Below are positions 48,565 to 55,145 of a DNA stretch of 55,145 bases, piece after piece (the first letter of the stretch is position 1; each line of letters begins with the position of its first letter). Made by a program: the position numbers and the translations under genes. Below the pieces are notes generated by a model. The model did not search any database. It had not been told where the DNA came from and saw nothing but the letters and a program-made list of their open reading frames with translations. Source of the DNA: Jannaschia maritima (GTDB taxonomy: Bacteria > Pseudomonadota > Alphaproteobacteria > Rhodobacterales > Rhodobacteraceae); contig NZ_JARGZA010000022.1 in the NCBI RefSeq assembly GCF_030973515.1, positions 1 through 55,145 on the forward strand, in the 5' to 3' direction.

Positions 48565-48624
48565 ATCCTTCGAGGGATGACGTTCACGCCGCGACGGCGA
48601 GCTTCGGGGCCCGGGAGGTTCGCC

Positions 48625-49974
48625 ATGTGGGACATCGCCCTTCTGATGCAGGCCGTGCTGGTCGGGGCGGGCATCCTCGTCGCGCGCGCGGCCCTCGTGA
48701 CGGCGCGCACGCCGCAGGGCGCGGCGGCCTGGGTGGTGTTCCTGGTCTCCTTCCCCCTGCTGGCGCTGCCGGCCTATGCGCTCTTCGGCGGCATCGCGCG
48801 GATCAACGCCAGCCCGAAGGACCGGCACGGCGCGCCGGAGGACGCCGATCCCGCGGCGCGCCTCGCCACGCTCGCGGCCATCGCGCGCGCGCCCGTGACC
48901 GAAGGCAACGACCTGCGCCTTCTCGTGGACGGCGCGGAAACGTTCGACGCGATCTTCGCGGCGATCGAGGCGGCGGAGCACGAGGTCGTCGTTCAGTTCT
49001 ACATCCTGCGATCGGACGTGATCGGCCGGGCCCTGCAGGACCGCCTGATCGCGGCCTCGGAGCGGGGCGTCGAGGTGAAGGTCCTGTGCGACCTCGTCGG
49101 GTCCTTCTTTCTGGGCTTCACGTATGTCCGCGCGCTGAGGGAAGCGGGCGTGGGCGTCCGTGGCATCCCCGGGGCCCCGCGCCGCGTGCGCCGGATCGGG
49201 ATCAACTACCGCAACCATCGCAAATGCGTGGTGCTGGACGGCCGGGTGGGGTTCACGGGCGGCATCAACGTGGGCGACGAGTACGTCGACGGGGGGCGGC
49301 GGTTCGAGCGGTGGCGCGACACCCATCTGCGGATCGAGGGACCGATGGTCGCCCAGCTCCGCGACCTCTTCGCCGCCGACTGGACCGCCGTGACGGGCGA
49401 GGCGCTCGCGCCGTCGGACGTTCCGCCCGCCGCGGGCGCGCGACGCGGTCTCGTGACCGGGACCGGCCCCACCGATGCGATCGAGCGTGGCAGCCTCCTC
49501 TGGTGCGGCCTCGCGGGCCTCGCCGAGCGGAGGCTCTGGATCGCATCGCCCTACCTCGTGCCGCACACGGACCTGCTGACCGCGCTGGAACTCGCCTCGC
49601 TCCGCGGCGTCGATGTGCGTATCCTGATCCCCGCACCGTCCGACAACGTGCTGGCCTGGTACGCGGCGCGCGCCTATGGGCCCATGCTGCGCCGCACGGG
49701 GATCGCGGTGCATGAGTACCTTTCCGGCTTCATGCATCAGAAGGTCGTGCTGATCGACGACGACGTCGCCTCCGTGGGCACGGTAAACCTCGACATCCGC
49801 TCGGCGCTGCTCAACTTCGAGGAGACAGCGCTCGTAGAGGATCGCGGCTTCGCCGCCGAGGTGGAGGCGATGCTGACGGCGGACTTCGCCCGAGCGCGCC
49901 CCCTGCCCCAGCGCCCGTCCTGGCATGTGCGCCTTCTGGCTCCGGTGGCGCGCCTCGCCGGGCCGCTCCTCTGA
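48625..49974 (+). CDS. Cardiolipin synthase-like phospholipase D family protein
   Basis: A 449-residue membrane phospholipid synthase. Two N-terminal helices (about residues 6-26 and 34-56) are followed by two PLD domains. Motif one is H198-K200-D205 (NHRKCVVLDGRVGFTGG) and motif two is H371-K373-D378 (MHQKVVLIDDDVASVGTVNLD). It should join phosphatidylglycerol units to give cardiolipin. ATG 48625 was preferred because GGGAGG lies 6 bases upstream; an in-frame ATG at 48577 would add a charged 16-residue extension. A palindromic EcfG-like element is 62-88 bases upstream. The next gene starts 2 bases after the stop. Confidence 0.9.
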   Translation: MWDIALLMQAVLVGAGILVARAALVTARTPQGAAAWVVFLVSFPLLALPAYALFGGIARINASPKDRHGAPEDADPAARLATLAAIARAPVTEGNDLRLLVDGAETFDAIFAAIEAAEHEVVVQFYILRSDVIGRALQDRLIAASERGVEVKVLCDLVGSFFLGFTYVRALREAGVGVRGIPGAPRRVRRIGINYRNHRKCVVLDGRVGFTGGINVGDEYVDGGRRFERWRDTHLRIEGPMVAQLRDLFAADWTAVTGEALAPSDVPPAAGARRGLVTGTGPTDAIERGSLLWCGLAGLAERRLWIASPYLVPHTDLLTALELASLRGVDVRILIPAPSDNVLAWYAARAYGPMLRRTGIAVHEYLSGFMHQKVVLIDDDVASVGTVNLDIRSALLNFEETALVEDRGFAAEVEAMLTADFARARPLPQRPSWHVRLLAPVARLAGPLL

Positions 49975-49976
49975 CG

Positions 49977-50702
49977 ATGCGGCTGGTATCCTGGAACATC
50001 CGCAAGGCCGTGGGGCTCGATTGGCGGCGCGATCCGGCCCGCATCCTTCGCGCGCTCGACGAGATGGGGGCCGACGTCGCGCTCCTGCAGGAAGCCGACC
50101 GCAGGATGCCGCCCCGCCGCCCCGCGCTGCCGCCCGCCCTGGTCGCAGAGCATGGCTGGGCGGCGGTGGGCACGCATCCCGACACGCCCTCCACCGGCCA
50201 TCACGGCAACGCGATCCTGCTGCGCCCGGGCTGGACCGCGCGCGCCGTCCAACTGATCGACCTGCCGGGGACCGAGCCGCGTGGCGCCGTCGCCGCGGTC
50301 GTCGAAGGACCCGATGGTCCGGTTTCGGTGGTCTGCGCGCATCTCGGCCTGCGCCGGCGCGACCGGATCGCGCAGATGGCGATGCTTCGGCCCCAACTCG
50401 CCGGGCTGGGACCGCGGGCCCTGCTGGCGGGCGACACGAACGAATGGCGCCGCGGTCCGGCGGGCCTTCCCCTCCCGCCCGGCTGGGCCTGGCACGTGCC
50501 CTTGCCCACCTTTCACGCCGCACGGCCCTTCCTGGCGCTCGATCGGCTCGCGACGGGACCGGACCTGGCGGTGACGGACCTGCGGGTGTCGCGCACAGGT
50601 TCGGTCGCGCGGGCATCGGATCACCTTCCCCTCCTGGCGGAGGTGATGGTGTGTCGTGCGGACAGGGCCCGCGGATCCTCGATGTTTCCGCTGGATCCGT
50701 AG
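49977..50702 (+). CDS. Endonuclease/exonuclease/phosphatase (EEP) family protein
   Basis: A 241-residue cytosolic protein of the EEP fold (DNase I/phosphatase superfamily). It begins MRLVSWNIRKAVGLD with the metal-binding Asn, followed by ADVALLQEADRR (Glu ligand), HHGNAILLRPG, VVCAHLGL (His), LLAGDTNEW (Asp/Asn) and a C-terminal ASDHLPLLAEV (catalytic Asp-His). All active-site segments are present. Substrate (DNA, RNA or a phospholipid head group) cannot be decided. It is 2 bases downstream of the cardiolipin synthase gene; EEP proteins frequently accompany such PLD-family genes, which suggests a joint envelope-lipid role. Confidence 0.85.
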   Translation: MRLVSWNIRKAVGLDWRRDPARILRALDEMGADVALLQEADRRMPPRRPALPPALVAEHGWAAVGTHPDTPSTGHHGNAILLRPGWTARAVQLIDLPGTEPRGAVAAVVEGPDGPVSVVCAHLGLRRRDRIAQMAMLRPQLAGLGPRALLAGDTNEWRRGPAGLPLPPGWAWHVPLPTFHAARPFLALDRLATGPDLAVTDLRVSRTGSVARASDHLPLLAEVMVCRADRARGSSMFPLDP

Positions 50703-50786
50703 AATGGACGCATGCCGGGGACATCGTCCGTCGAGATCCGACCGAAGGCCGCTAGATCCCCAACGAAGGGCGAACGGGGGTGTGGC

Positions 50787-51551
50787 ATGACGGACACGAC
50801 GAGGCAAACCGGCGAGGCGACCGAGCCGTTGCGATCCGCCGCGTTCCTGCTGGGCTTCGCCGCGAGCGGGTTCTTCGACGGCGTCCTGCTGCACCAGATC
50901 CTGCAATGGCATCACCTGCTCGGTGCGATCGAGGGCGACGTCGCGTTCCAGGTCGCGGCGGATGGCTGGTTCCACGCGGCCATGTACGCCATCGCCGCGG
51001 TGGGCGCCTGGTTCCTGTGGCGGGCGCGACGGGCGCTCGGCGCGCGGGACGCGGGGCGTACGGTCGCGGCCTGGGGGCTGATCGGCTTCGGCGCGTGGCA
51101 CGGGCTCGACGCCGTCCTCGCCCATTGGGTCCTGGGACTCCATCGCATCCGGATGGACGCCGCACTCCCCCTCGCCTGGGACCTAGGATGGCTCGCGGTC
51201 TTCGGGTTGCTGCCCCTCGGCGCGGGACTCGCCCTTCGCCGGGGCGGGACCGGCAGCGGCGGCCGGACGGCGGCCCTCGGGCTCGTGCTCGGGACGGTTG
51301 CGCTCGGGGGGTGGGCGATGCGGCCCGCACCGGGCCCGACCTTCACCGCGATAGCCTTCGCCCCCTGGGTCACGACGGCGGAGGCCGCGACGCGGACGAT
51401 GCGCGTCTCGGAACGCCTCGTGGACATGCGGGGCGGCGTCTTCGTCGTCGCGGGCCTCGCCCCGGGCGCGGCGTTCGATCTCTATCGCGATGGCGCGATC
51501 TATGTCGGCACGGGACCCATGCCGGCCGGATGCGTGTCGTGGACGCGGTAG
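50787..51551 (+). CDS. DUF2243 membrane protein
   Basis: A 254-residue membrane protein. The first helix contains GFAASGFFDGVLLHQILQWHHLL (about residues 24-45), the hallmark of DUF2243, with histidines and a Glu-rich loop that might bind a metal or haem. It then has HAAMYAIAAVGAWFLWRA, GAWHGLDAVLAHWVLGLHRIR, a fourth helix, and a C-terminal periplasmic part with GVFVVAGLAPGAAFDLYRDGAIYVGTG. Function unknown. There is a weak ribosome site (GGGGGTGTGGC). It is in the same direction as the lipid genes, 84 bases downstream, and may belong to the same stress group. Confidence 0.8.
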   Translation: MTDTTRQTGEATEPLRSAAFLLGFAASGFFDGVLLHQILQWHHLLGAIEGDVAFQVAADGWFHAAMYAIAAVGAWFLWRARRALGARDAGRTVAAWGLIGFGAWHGLDAVLAHWVLGLHRIRMDAALPLAWDLGWLAVFGLLPLGAGLALRRGGTGSGGRTAALGLVLGTVALGGWAMRPAPGPTFTAIAFAPWVTTAEAATRTMRVSERLVDMRGGVFVVAGLAPGAAFDLYRDGAIYVGTGPMPAGCVSWTR

Positions 51552-51620
51552 CGCGGTGGGCGCGGCCCGGTGGGGCGGCGCGGAAGAGCAGGCTCTTCGT
51601 GCCGGGGGAACCGTCGCCCG

Positions 51621-52523
51621 TTACGTGGCGGTCAGCGACGGCTCCGCCTTGATCCGCGCCGCCATCGCGTCGAGGAAGACGCGCAGCTTCGCGGTGTGGA
51701 AGGGGCCCGGCAGGAAGACGCCGTGCAGGGGAAAGGCGGGGCTTTGCCAATCTTCCAGGACCCGCACGACCCGCCCGTCGGCCAGCGCATCCTCGCACGC
51801 CCAAAGCGGTGAAAGCGCCATTCCCTGGCCCGAGAACATGAACTCCCGCACTGCGGACATGCTGTTCACCGCGATCCGGCACCAGGTGACCGCGACCGTG
51901 ACGCTCTCCCCCGCGCGGACGAGGTGCAGCTTCATCTCGGGGGCGGGGCGATAGAAGATGAAGGGGTGGCGCGCGAGGTCCTCGGGCCGTTCGGGCCGGT
52001 CGTGGTGCTGGAAGTAGGAGGGCGCGACGACGATCGCGCGCGGCACCGACCCGAACCGGCGGGCGATCAGCGCGCTGTCCGACAGGCTGCCGATCCGCAC
52101 CGCGACGTCCACGTTCGCCTCCCGCAGATCGGCGAAGTCGCTGCCGAGGTTCAACTCGACCGAAAGCTCCGGGTATTCCGACAGGAGGCGGTCGACCACC
52201 GGGGTCACGAAGCGCGCACCGAAATCCACGGGCGCCGTCACGCGCAAAAATCCCCGCGGCGTGTCGGCGAGGCCCGCGATCTCGGCCTCCAGCGCGGCCT
52301 GCTCGTCCACGATCCGCCGCACCCCGTCGTAGTAGGCCTGCCCCGCTTCGGTGGGTCTCGACCGGCGGGTGGACCGAATCAGCAGCTTGGCACCCAGCCG
52401 CCCTTCCAGCTTGGCGATCCGACGGGTGACCGAGGACGGGGTCGCCTTCGCTTCGGTCGCCGCGGCCTTCAGGCTTCCGGTCTCCACCACGCGCAGGAAG
52501 AGTTCGATATCGGGGTCCGGCAT
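51621..52523 (-). CDS. LysR-family transcriptional regulator (second)
   Basis: A 300-residue LysR regulator. The winged helix at about 5-60 (LFLRVVETGSLKAAATEAKATPSSVTRRIAKLEGRLGAKLLIRSTR) is followed by the CrgA-like effector domain (GFLRVTAPVDFGARFVTPVVDRLLSEYPELSVEL). It is divergent from the SDR gene, with 287 bases between. Two direct repeats of ATTGCGAT(T)CCGAC lie directly upstream of its start (52526-52560), a good autoregulatory or target site. Its likely target is the SDR/AKR group. Confidence 0.9.
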   Translation of the reverse strand: MPDPDIELFLRVVETGSLKAAATEAKATPSSVTRRIAKLEGRLGAKLLIRSTRRSRPTEAGQAYYDGVRRIVDEQAALEAEIAGLADTPRGFLRVTAPVDFGARFVTPVVDRLLSEYPELSVELNLGSDFADLREANVDVAVRIGSLSDSALIARRFGSVPRAIVVAPSYFQHHDRPERPEDLARHPFIFYRPAPEMKLHLVRAGESVTVAVTWCRIAVNSMSAVREFMFSGQGMALSPLWACEDALADGRVVRVLEDWQSPAFPLHGVFLPGPFHTAKLRVFLDAMAARIKAEPSLTAT

Positions 52524-52525
52524 AA

Positions 52526-52560
52526 ATTGCGATTCCGACAAGTAGTCATTGCGATCCGAC
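52526..52560. promoter_or_regulatory. Direct repeat upstream of the LysR gene, candidate operator
   Basis: ATTGCGATTCCGAC (52526-52539) and ATTGCGATCCGAC (52548-52560) are direct repeats with a 22-base period, about two helical turns. They begin 3 bases before the LysR start codon. AT-rich DNA with AATTTAT follows at about 52581, a likely promoter region. The rest of the gap (to 52810) holds only a doubtful 44-codon frame from 52639. Confidence 0.5.
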
Positions 52561-52810
52561 GGTCTACTCCACGCAGAATCAAATTTATCTTTCTGCCGTA
52601 GCGAACGGAACATCAAGGACCGTGTGAGGGACCGAACCATGGCGAGGATTACCGTTGCCGCCTCCATCGTCCCGGACCCGGACCTCGTGTCGGGGATCGA
52701 ACCGAACCCGGCCGGGACCACGATCGCGTCGCCCGGGACCCGGATGGCCGCGACCACGACCGGACCGGCGTGATGACGTCCTCCATTCACCCCACCCGAG
52801 GAGACGACCG

Positions 52811-53785
52811 ATGACCCACCACAGCGATGCCGCCCCCGACCGCCCCGTCGATCCGACCCGTCGCCTGGCCCTCGGAGGCGCGCTCGGCGCCGCCACGGCC
52901 GCGGTGGTCGGTGCCCGGGCGGCGAACGCTCAGGATGCCGCGCCGACCGGCCACCTGTCGGGCAAGACCGCCTTCGTCACCGGCGGCGCGCGCGGGATCG
53001 GGCTCGCCTCCGCCGAGGCGATGGCCAGGGCTGGGGCGAACGTCGTCCTGTTCGACATCGCGACGGCGGACCTGCCGAACGTTCAGTACCCCCTTTCCAG
53101 CGAGGCGGATCTCGCCACCGCGCAGGCCGCCGTCGAAGCCCATGGCGTGGAATGCATGAGCTACCAGGGCGACGTCCGGAATCTCGCCGACCAGCAGGAC
53201 GCGATGCGGCAGGCCGTCGATCGCTTCGGCAGCCTGGACGTCGTGCTCGCCAATGCGGGCGTCAGCCGGGCCGGCCCCATCGAGGACGCCACGGCCGACG
53301 ACCTGTCGATCCTGTTCGAAACCAACGTGAACGGATACGTGAAGACGACCCAGGCCGCGGTGCCGCATCTTCGCGATGCCGGTGGGGGCCGGATCATCTA
53401 CGTCTCCTCGGGCCTCGCCCGCACCGGCAACGACATCTTCGGCCTGTACGGCTCGACGAAGTGGGCCATCAACGGCTTCGCCAAGAGCGCCGCCATCGCC
53501 TACGGGCGGGACGGCATCACGTGCAACGTGATCGCGCCCGGACTGGTGAACACGCCGTTCGCGGACAACGAAGCCGTCCTGGGCTACATGATGCCGGGCG
53601 CGGAGAACCCGACCTTCGCCGAGGTCTCGGCCGCGATCGCGCAAGGCGCGCCCCTCGGCGTCGGCCATCTGGAGCCCGAGGAGGTCGCCGAGTCGGTGAT
53701 GTTCTTCACGGGCGACGCCACCCGGACCATGACCGGCGAGGTGCTCGACGTCAGCTACGGATCGGCCGCCACGAGCATCGGCTGA
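52811..53785 (+). CDS. Short-chain dehydrogenase/reductase with Tat-like signal sequence
   Basis: A 324-residue SDR. Residues 1-45 form an export signal of Tat type: twin Arg at 17-18 (TRRLALGGALGAATAAVVGARAANA, then AQ). The classical SDR domain follows: the dinucleotide motif TGGARGIG, the NAG loop VVLANAGVS, catalytic Ser in YVSSGLA, and YxxxK in YGSTKWAI. The C-terminus is normal. A periplasmic SDR is unusual because the NAD(P) cofactor is cytosolic; Tat export would allow it to fold and bind cofactor first. GAGGAGACGA precedes the ATG. An aldo/keto reductase follows after 67 bases. Confidence 0.87.
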   Translation: MTHHSDAAPDRPVDPTRRLALGGALGAATAAVVGARAANAQDAAPTGHLSGKTAFVTGGARGIGLASAEAMARAGANVVLFDIATADLPNVQYPLSSEADLATAQAAVEAHGVECMSYQGDVRNLADQQDAMRQAVDRFGSLDVVLANAGVSRAGPIEDATADDLSILFETNVNGYVKTTQAAVPHLRDAGGGRIIYVSSGLARTGNDIFGLYGSTKWAINGFAKSAAIAYGRDGITCNVIAPGLVNTPFADNEAVLGYMMPGAENPTFAEVSAAIAQGAPLGVGHLEPEEVAESVMFFTGDATRTMTGEVLDVSYGSAATSIG

Positions 53786-53852
53786 CCGTCGACCCCATTC
53801 ACGCGCGCCGACCGCCCCGGTCGGGGCGCTCCCATGCCAGAAGGATTCCTCC

Positions 53853-54890
53853 ATGCGTCAAAGGCGTCTCGGCCACAGCGGCCTCTTCGTGTCGGAACTC
53901 TGCCTCGGCACCATGACCTTCGGCGGTTCCGAAGGGATGTGGGGTCAGATCGGCCAGTTGGGCCAGGAGGAGGCCGATGCCATCGTCGGCGCGGCCCTCG
54001 ATGCGGGGATCACCTTCATCGACACCGCCAACGTCTATGCCGAGGGCCGCTCCGAGGAGATCGTCGGTCAGTCGTTGCGCAACCTGAACGTCGCCCGCGA
54101 CGAGGTGGTGATCGCCACCAAGGTCCATGGCCCGATGGGCGACGGCCCGAACGCGCGGGGTGCCTCGCGCGGGCACGTCCTCGACCAGGCCCATGCGAGC
54201 CTGAAGCGTCTCGATCTGGACCATATCGACCTATACCAGATCCACGGCTTCGACCCCGCGACGCCGATCGTCGAGACGTTGGAAGCGCTCGACGCCCTCG
54301 TCCGCCGGGGCGACGTCCGCTATCTCGGCCTGTCGAACTGGGCGGCGTGGCAGGTCGCCCGCGCGGTCGGGATCGCGGAGGCGCGCCATCTCGCGCCGGT
54401 CGTCTCGCTCCAAGCCTACTACAGCCTCGCCGGTCGCGACGCGGAGCGGGAGATCGTCCCGATGCTGCGTGCCGAGGGGATCGGCCTGATGACGTGGAGC
54501 CCGCTGGCCGGCGGCTTCCTGTCGGGAAAGTTCCGCCGGGACGGCGGGGCGGTCGAAGGGCGTCGCGCGAGCTTCGACTTCCCGCCCGTCGACAAAGACC
54601 GGGCCTACGGCGTGATCGACGTCCTCGACGAGGTGGCCCGCCGCCGCGACTGCACCGTGGCGCAGGCGGCCCTGGCGTGGCTCCTCCACCAGCCGGCCGT
54701 GACCAGCGTGCTCGTCGGGGCGAAGCGGATCGATCAGCTCGAAGACAATGTCGGTGCGACGGAGGTGGTCCTCGAACGAGGCGATCTGGACGCCCTGGAT
54801 GCTGCAAGCGCGCTCGCGCCCGAATACCCCGGCTGGATGTTCACGACGCAGAACGAGAGCCGTCAGGCGCTGATCGACGCGGAGAGATGA
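53853..54890 (+). CDS. Aldo/keto reductase (YajO/PdxI-like)
   Basis: A 345-residue NADPH-dependent oxidoreductase. It starts MRQRRLGHSGLFVSELCLGTMTFGG. The catalytic Asp/Tyr lie in FIDTANVYAEGRSEE, the Lys in VIATKVHGPMG and the His in LYQIHGFD. NADPH binding is by LLHQPAVTSVLVGAKRIDQLEDNVGA. It is full-length and has no signal peptide, so it is cytosolic. It is co-directional with the SDR gene and probably under the same LysR regulator. Substrate unknown. Confidence 0.9.
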   Translation: MRQRRLGHSGLFVSELCLGTMTFGGSEGMWGQIGQLGQEEADAIVGAALDAGITFIDTANVYAEGRSEEIVGQSLRNLNVARDEVVIATKVHGPMGDGPNARGASRGHVLDQAHASLKRLDLDHIDLYQIHGFDPATPIVETLEALDALVRRGDVRYLGLSNWAAWQVARAVGIAEARHLAPVVSLQAYYSLAGRDAEREIVPMLRAEGIGLMTWSPLAGGFLSGKFRRDGGAVEGRRASFDFPPVDKDRAYGVIDVLDEVARRRDCTVAQAALAWLLHQPAVTSVLVGAKRIDQLEDNVGATEVVLERGDLDALDAASALAPEYPGWMFTTQNESRQALIDAER

Positions 54891-54976
54891 ACAGCCTCCC
54901 CGGTCCCCGGTCCCTGCAAGCAGGAGCGCACGCCGGGCCACACCCACCTGACCATTCCCACCGAAGGACTTCACGC

Positions 54977-55145
54977 ATGACCTCCATCCGCACCGCGCTG
55001 GCCGCGCTATGCCTCGCCGCATGGCCGGGCCTCGTCGCCGCCCAGGGGGCGCAGGCCCCGAACGTCGCGCGCGTCTCGACCCATATGGGGGAGATGGCGA
55101 TGTCGGCCGGGGCGGCGGCGGGGATGGATCGCGAGGTGGGGGACC
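54977..55145 (+). CDS. N-terminal fragment of a secreted protein, cut by the window end
   Basis: The frame is open from ATG 54977 to the window end (56 codons). It begins with a Sec signal peptide (MTSIRTALAALCLAAWPGLVAA, cleavage before QG) and continues QAPNVARVSTHMGEMAMSAGAAAGMD. A ribosome site GAAGGA lies upstream. The mature part is too short to classify. It is probably part of the SDR/AKR group, so the protein would act in the periplasm. Confidence 0.7.
   Translation, partial: MTSIRTALAALCLAAWPGLVAAQGAQAPNVARVSTHMGEMAMSAGAAAGMDREVGD

Noticed and set aside
52639-52773. 44-codon frame in the LysR-SDR spacer
   Set aside because: Starts with ATG but has no ribosome site, no recognisable product and equal competing frames on the other strand. 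It is noted only within the spacer description.

Overview
The window looks like chromosomal DNA of a high-GC alphaproteobacterium, most likely a Rhodobacteraceae/Roseobacter-group member. The basis is the mixture of TRAP and ABC uptake operons, LysR/GntR control, frequent 4-base ATGA/GTGA gene overlaps, hairpin repeats with GGGTCTAGCCC-type cores between genes, and candidate CtrA- and EcfG-type sites. No rRNA, tRNA, CRISPR, integrase or transposase was seen.

Region by region. (1) 333-16534 is a nitrogen-compound uptake and catabolism block: M19 dipeptidase, a dipeptide-type ABC transporter (SBP, two permeases, two ATPases), a class III aminotransferase, an amidase, a spermidine/putrescine-type ABC transporter (PotABCD-like), an opposed acetylpolyamine amidohydrolase (HDAC fold) and a second amidase. 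A low-GC 151-residue gene of unknown function sits exactly between a permease and an ATPase gene, with 4-base overlaps on both sides. (2) 16575-18404 holds small stress-type genes (DUF2383 four-helix protein, a conserved 109-residue protein, HtpX protease) with EcfG-like promoter motifs. (3) 18676-25249 is a minus-strand type VI secretion cargo operon: VgrG, DUF4123 adaptor, PAAR tip, a three-helix membrane protein, a small protein, a WHH-type HNH nuclease toxin, a SUKH (SMI1/KNR4) immunity protein and a CDC123/D123-like ATP-grasp protein. No core T6SS genes are in the window. (4) 25515-31430: LysR regulator, class II aldolase, DctPQM TRAP transporter and an arylmalonate-decarboxylase-like Asp/Glu racemase family enzyme. 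(5) 31548-38610 is a deoxysugar/fucoside catabolic cluster: GHL6 hydrolase, mutarotase, mandelate-racemase-family dehydratase, aldo/keto reductase, GH29 alpha-L-fucosidase and a GntR regulator with two winged helices. Its uptake partner may be the MalFGK-type ABC operon at 41847-46052, which shares a TGCATGCA-centred operator with it. (6) 38657-41381: MmgE/PrpD enzyme and a membrane diguanylate cyclase with a perfect CtrA-type site upstream. (7) 46592-51551 is a stress and envelope group: two Hsp20 proteins, HdeD with a coupled 49-residue protein, cardiolipin synthase, an EEP-fold phosphohydrolase and a DUF2243 membrane protein, again with EcfG-like promoter motifs. (8) 51621-55145: LysR divergent from a Tat-like exported SDR, an aldo/keto reductase and a truncated secreted protein at the window end.

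The most interesting system is the VgrG-linked toxin/immunity operon that ends in an ATP-grasp gene. The next most interesting are the low-GC gene embedded in the dipeptide transporter operon and a possible general-stress regulon recognisable from GGAAC-N16-18-CGTT motifs. All functions are assigned by reading motifs; no database search was run.
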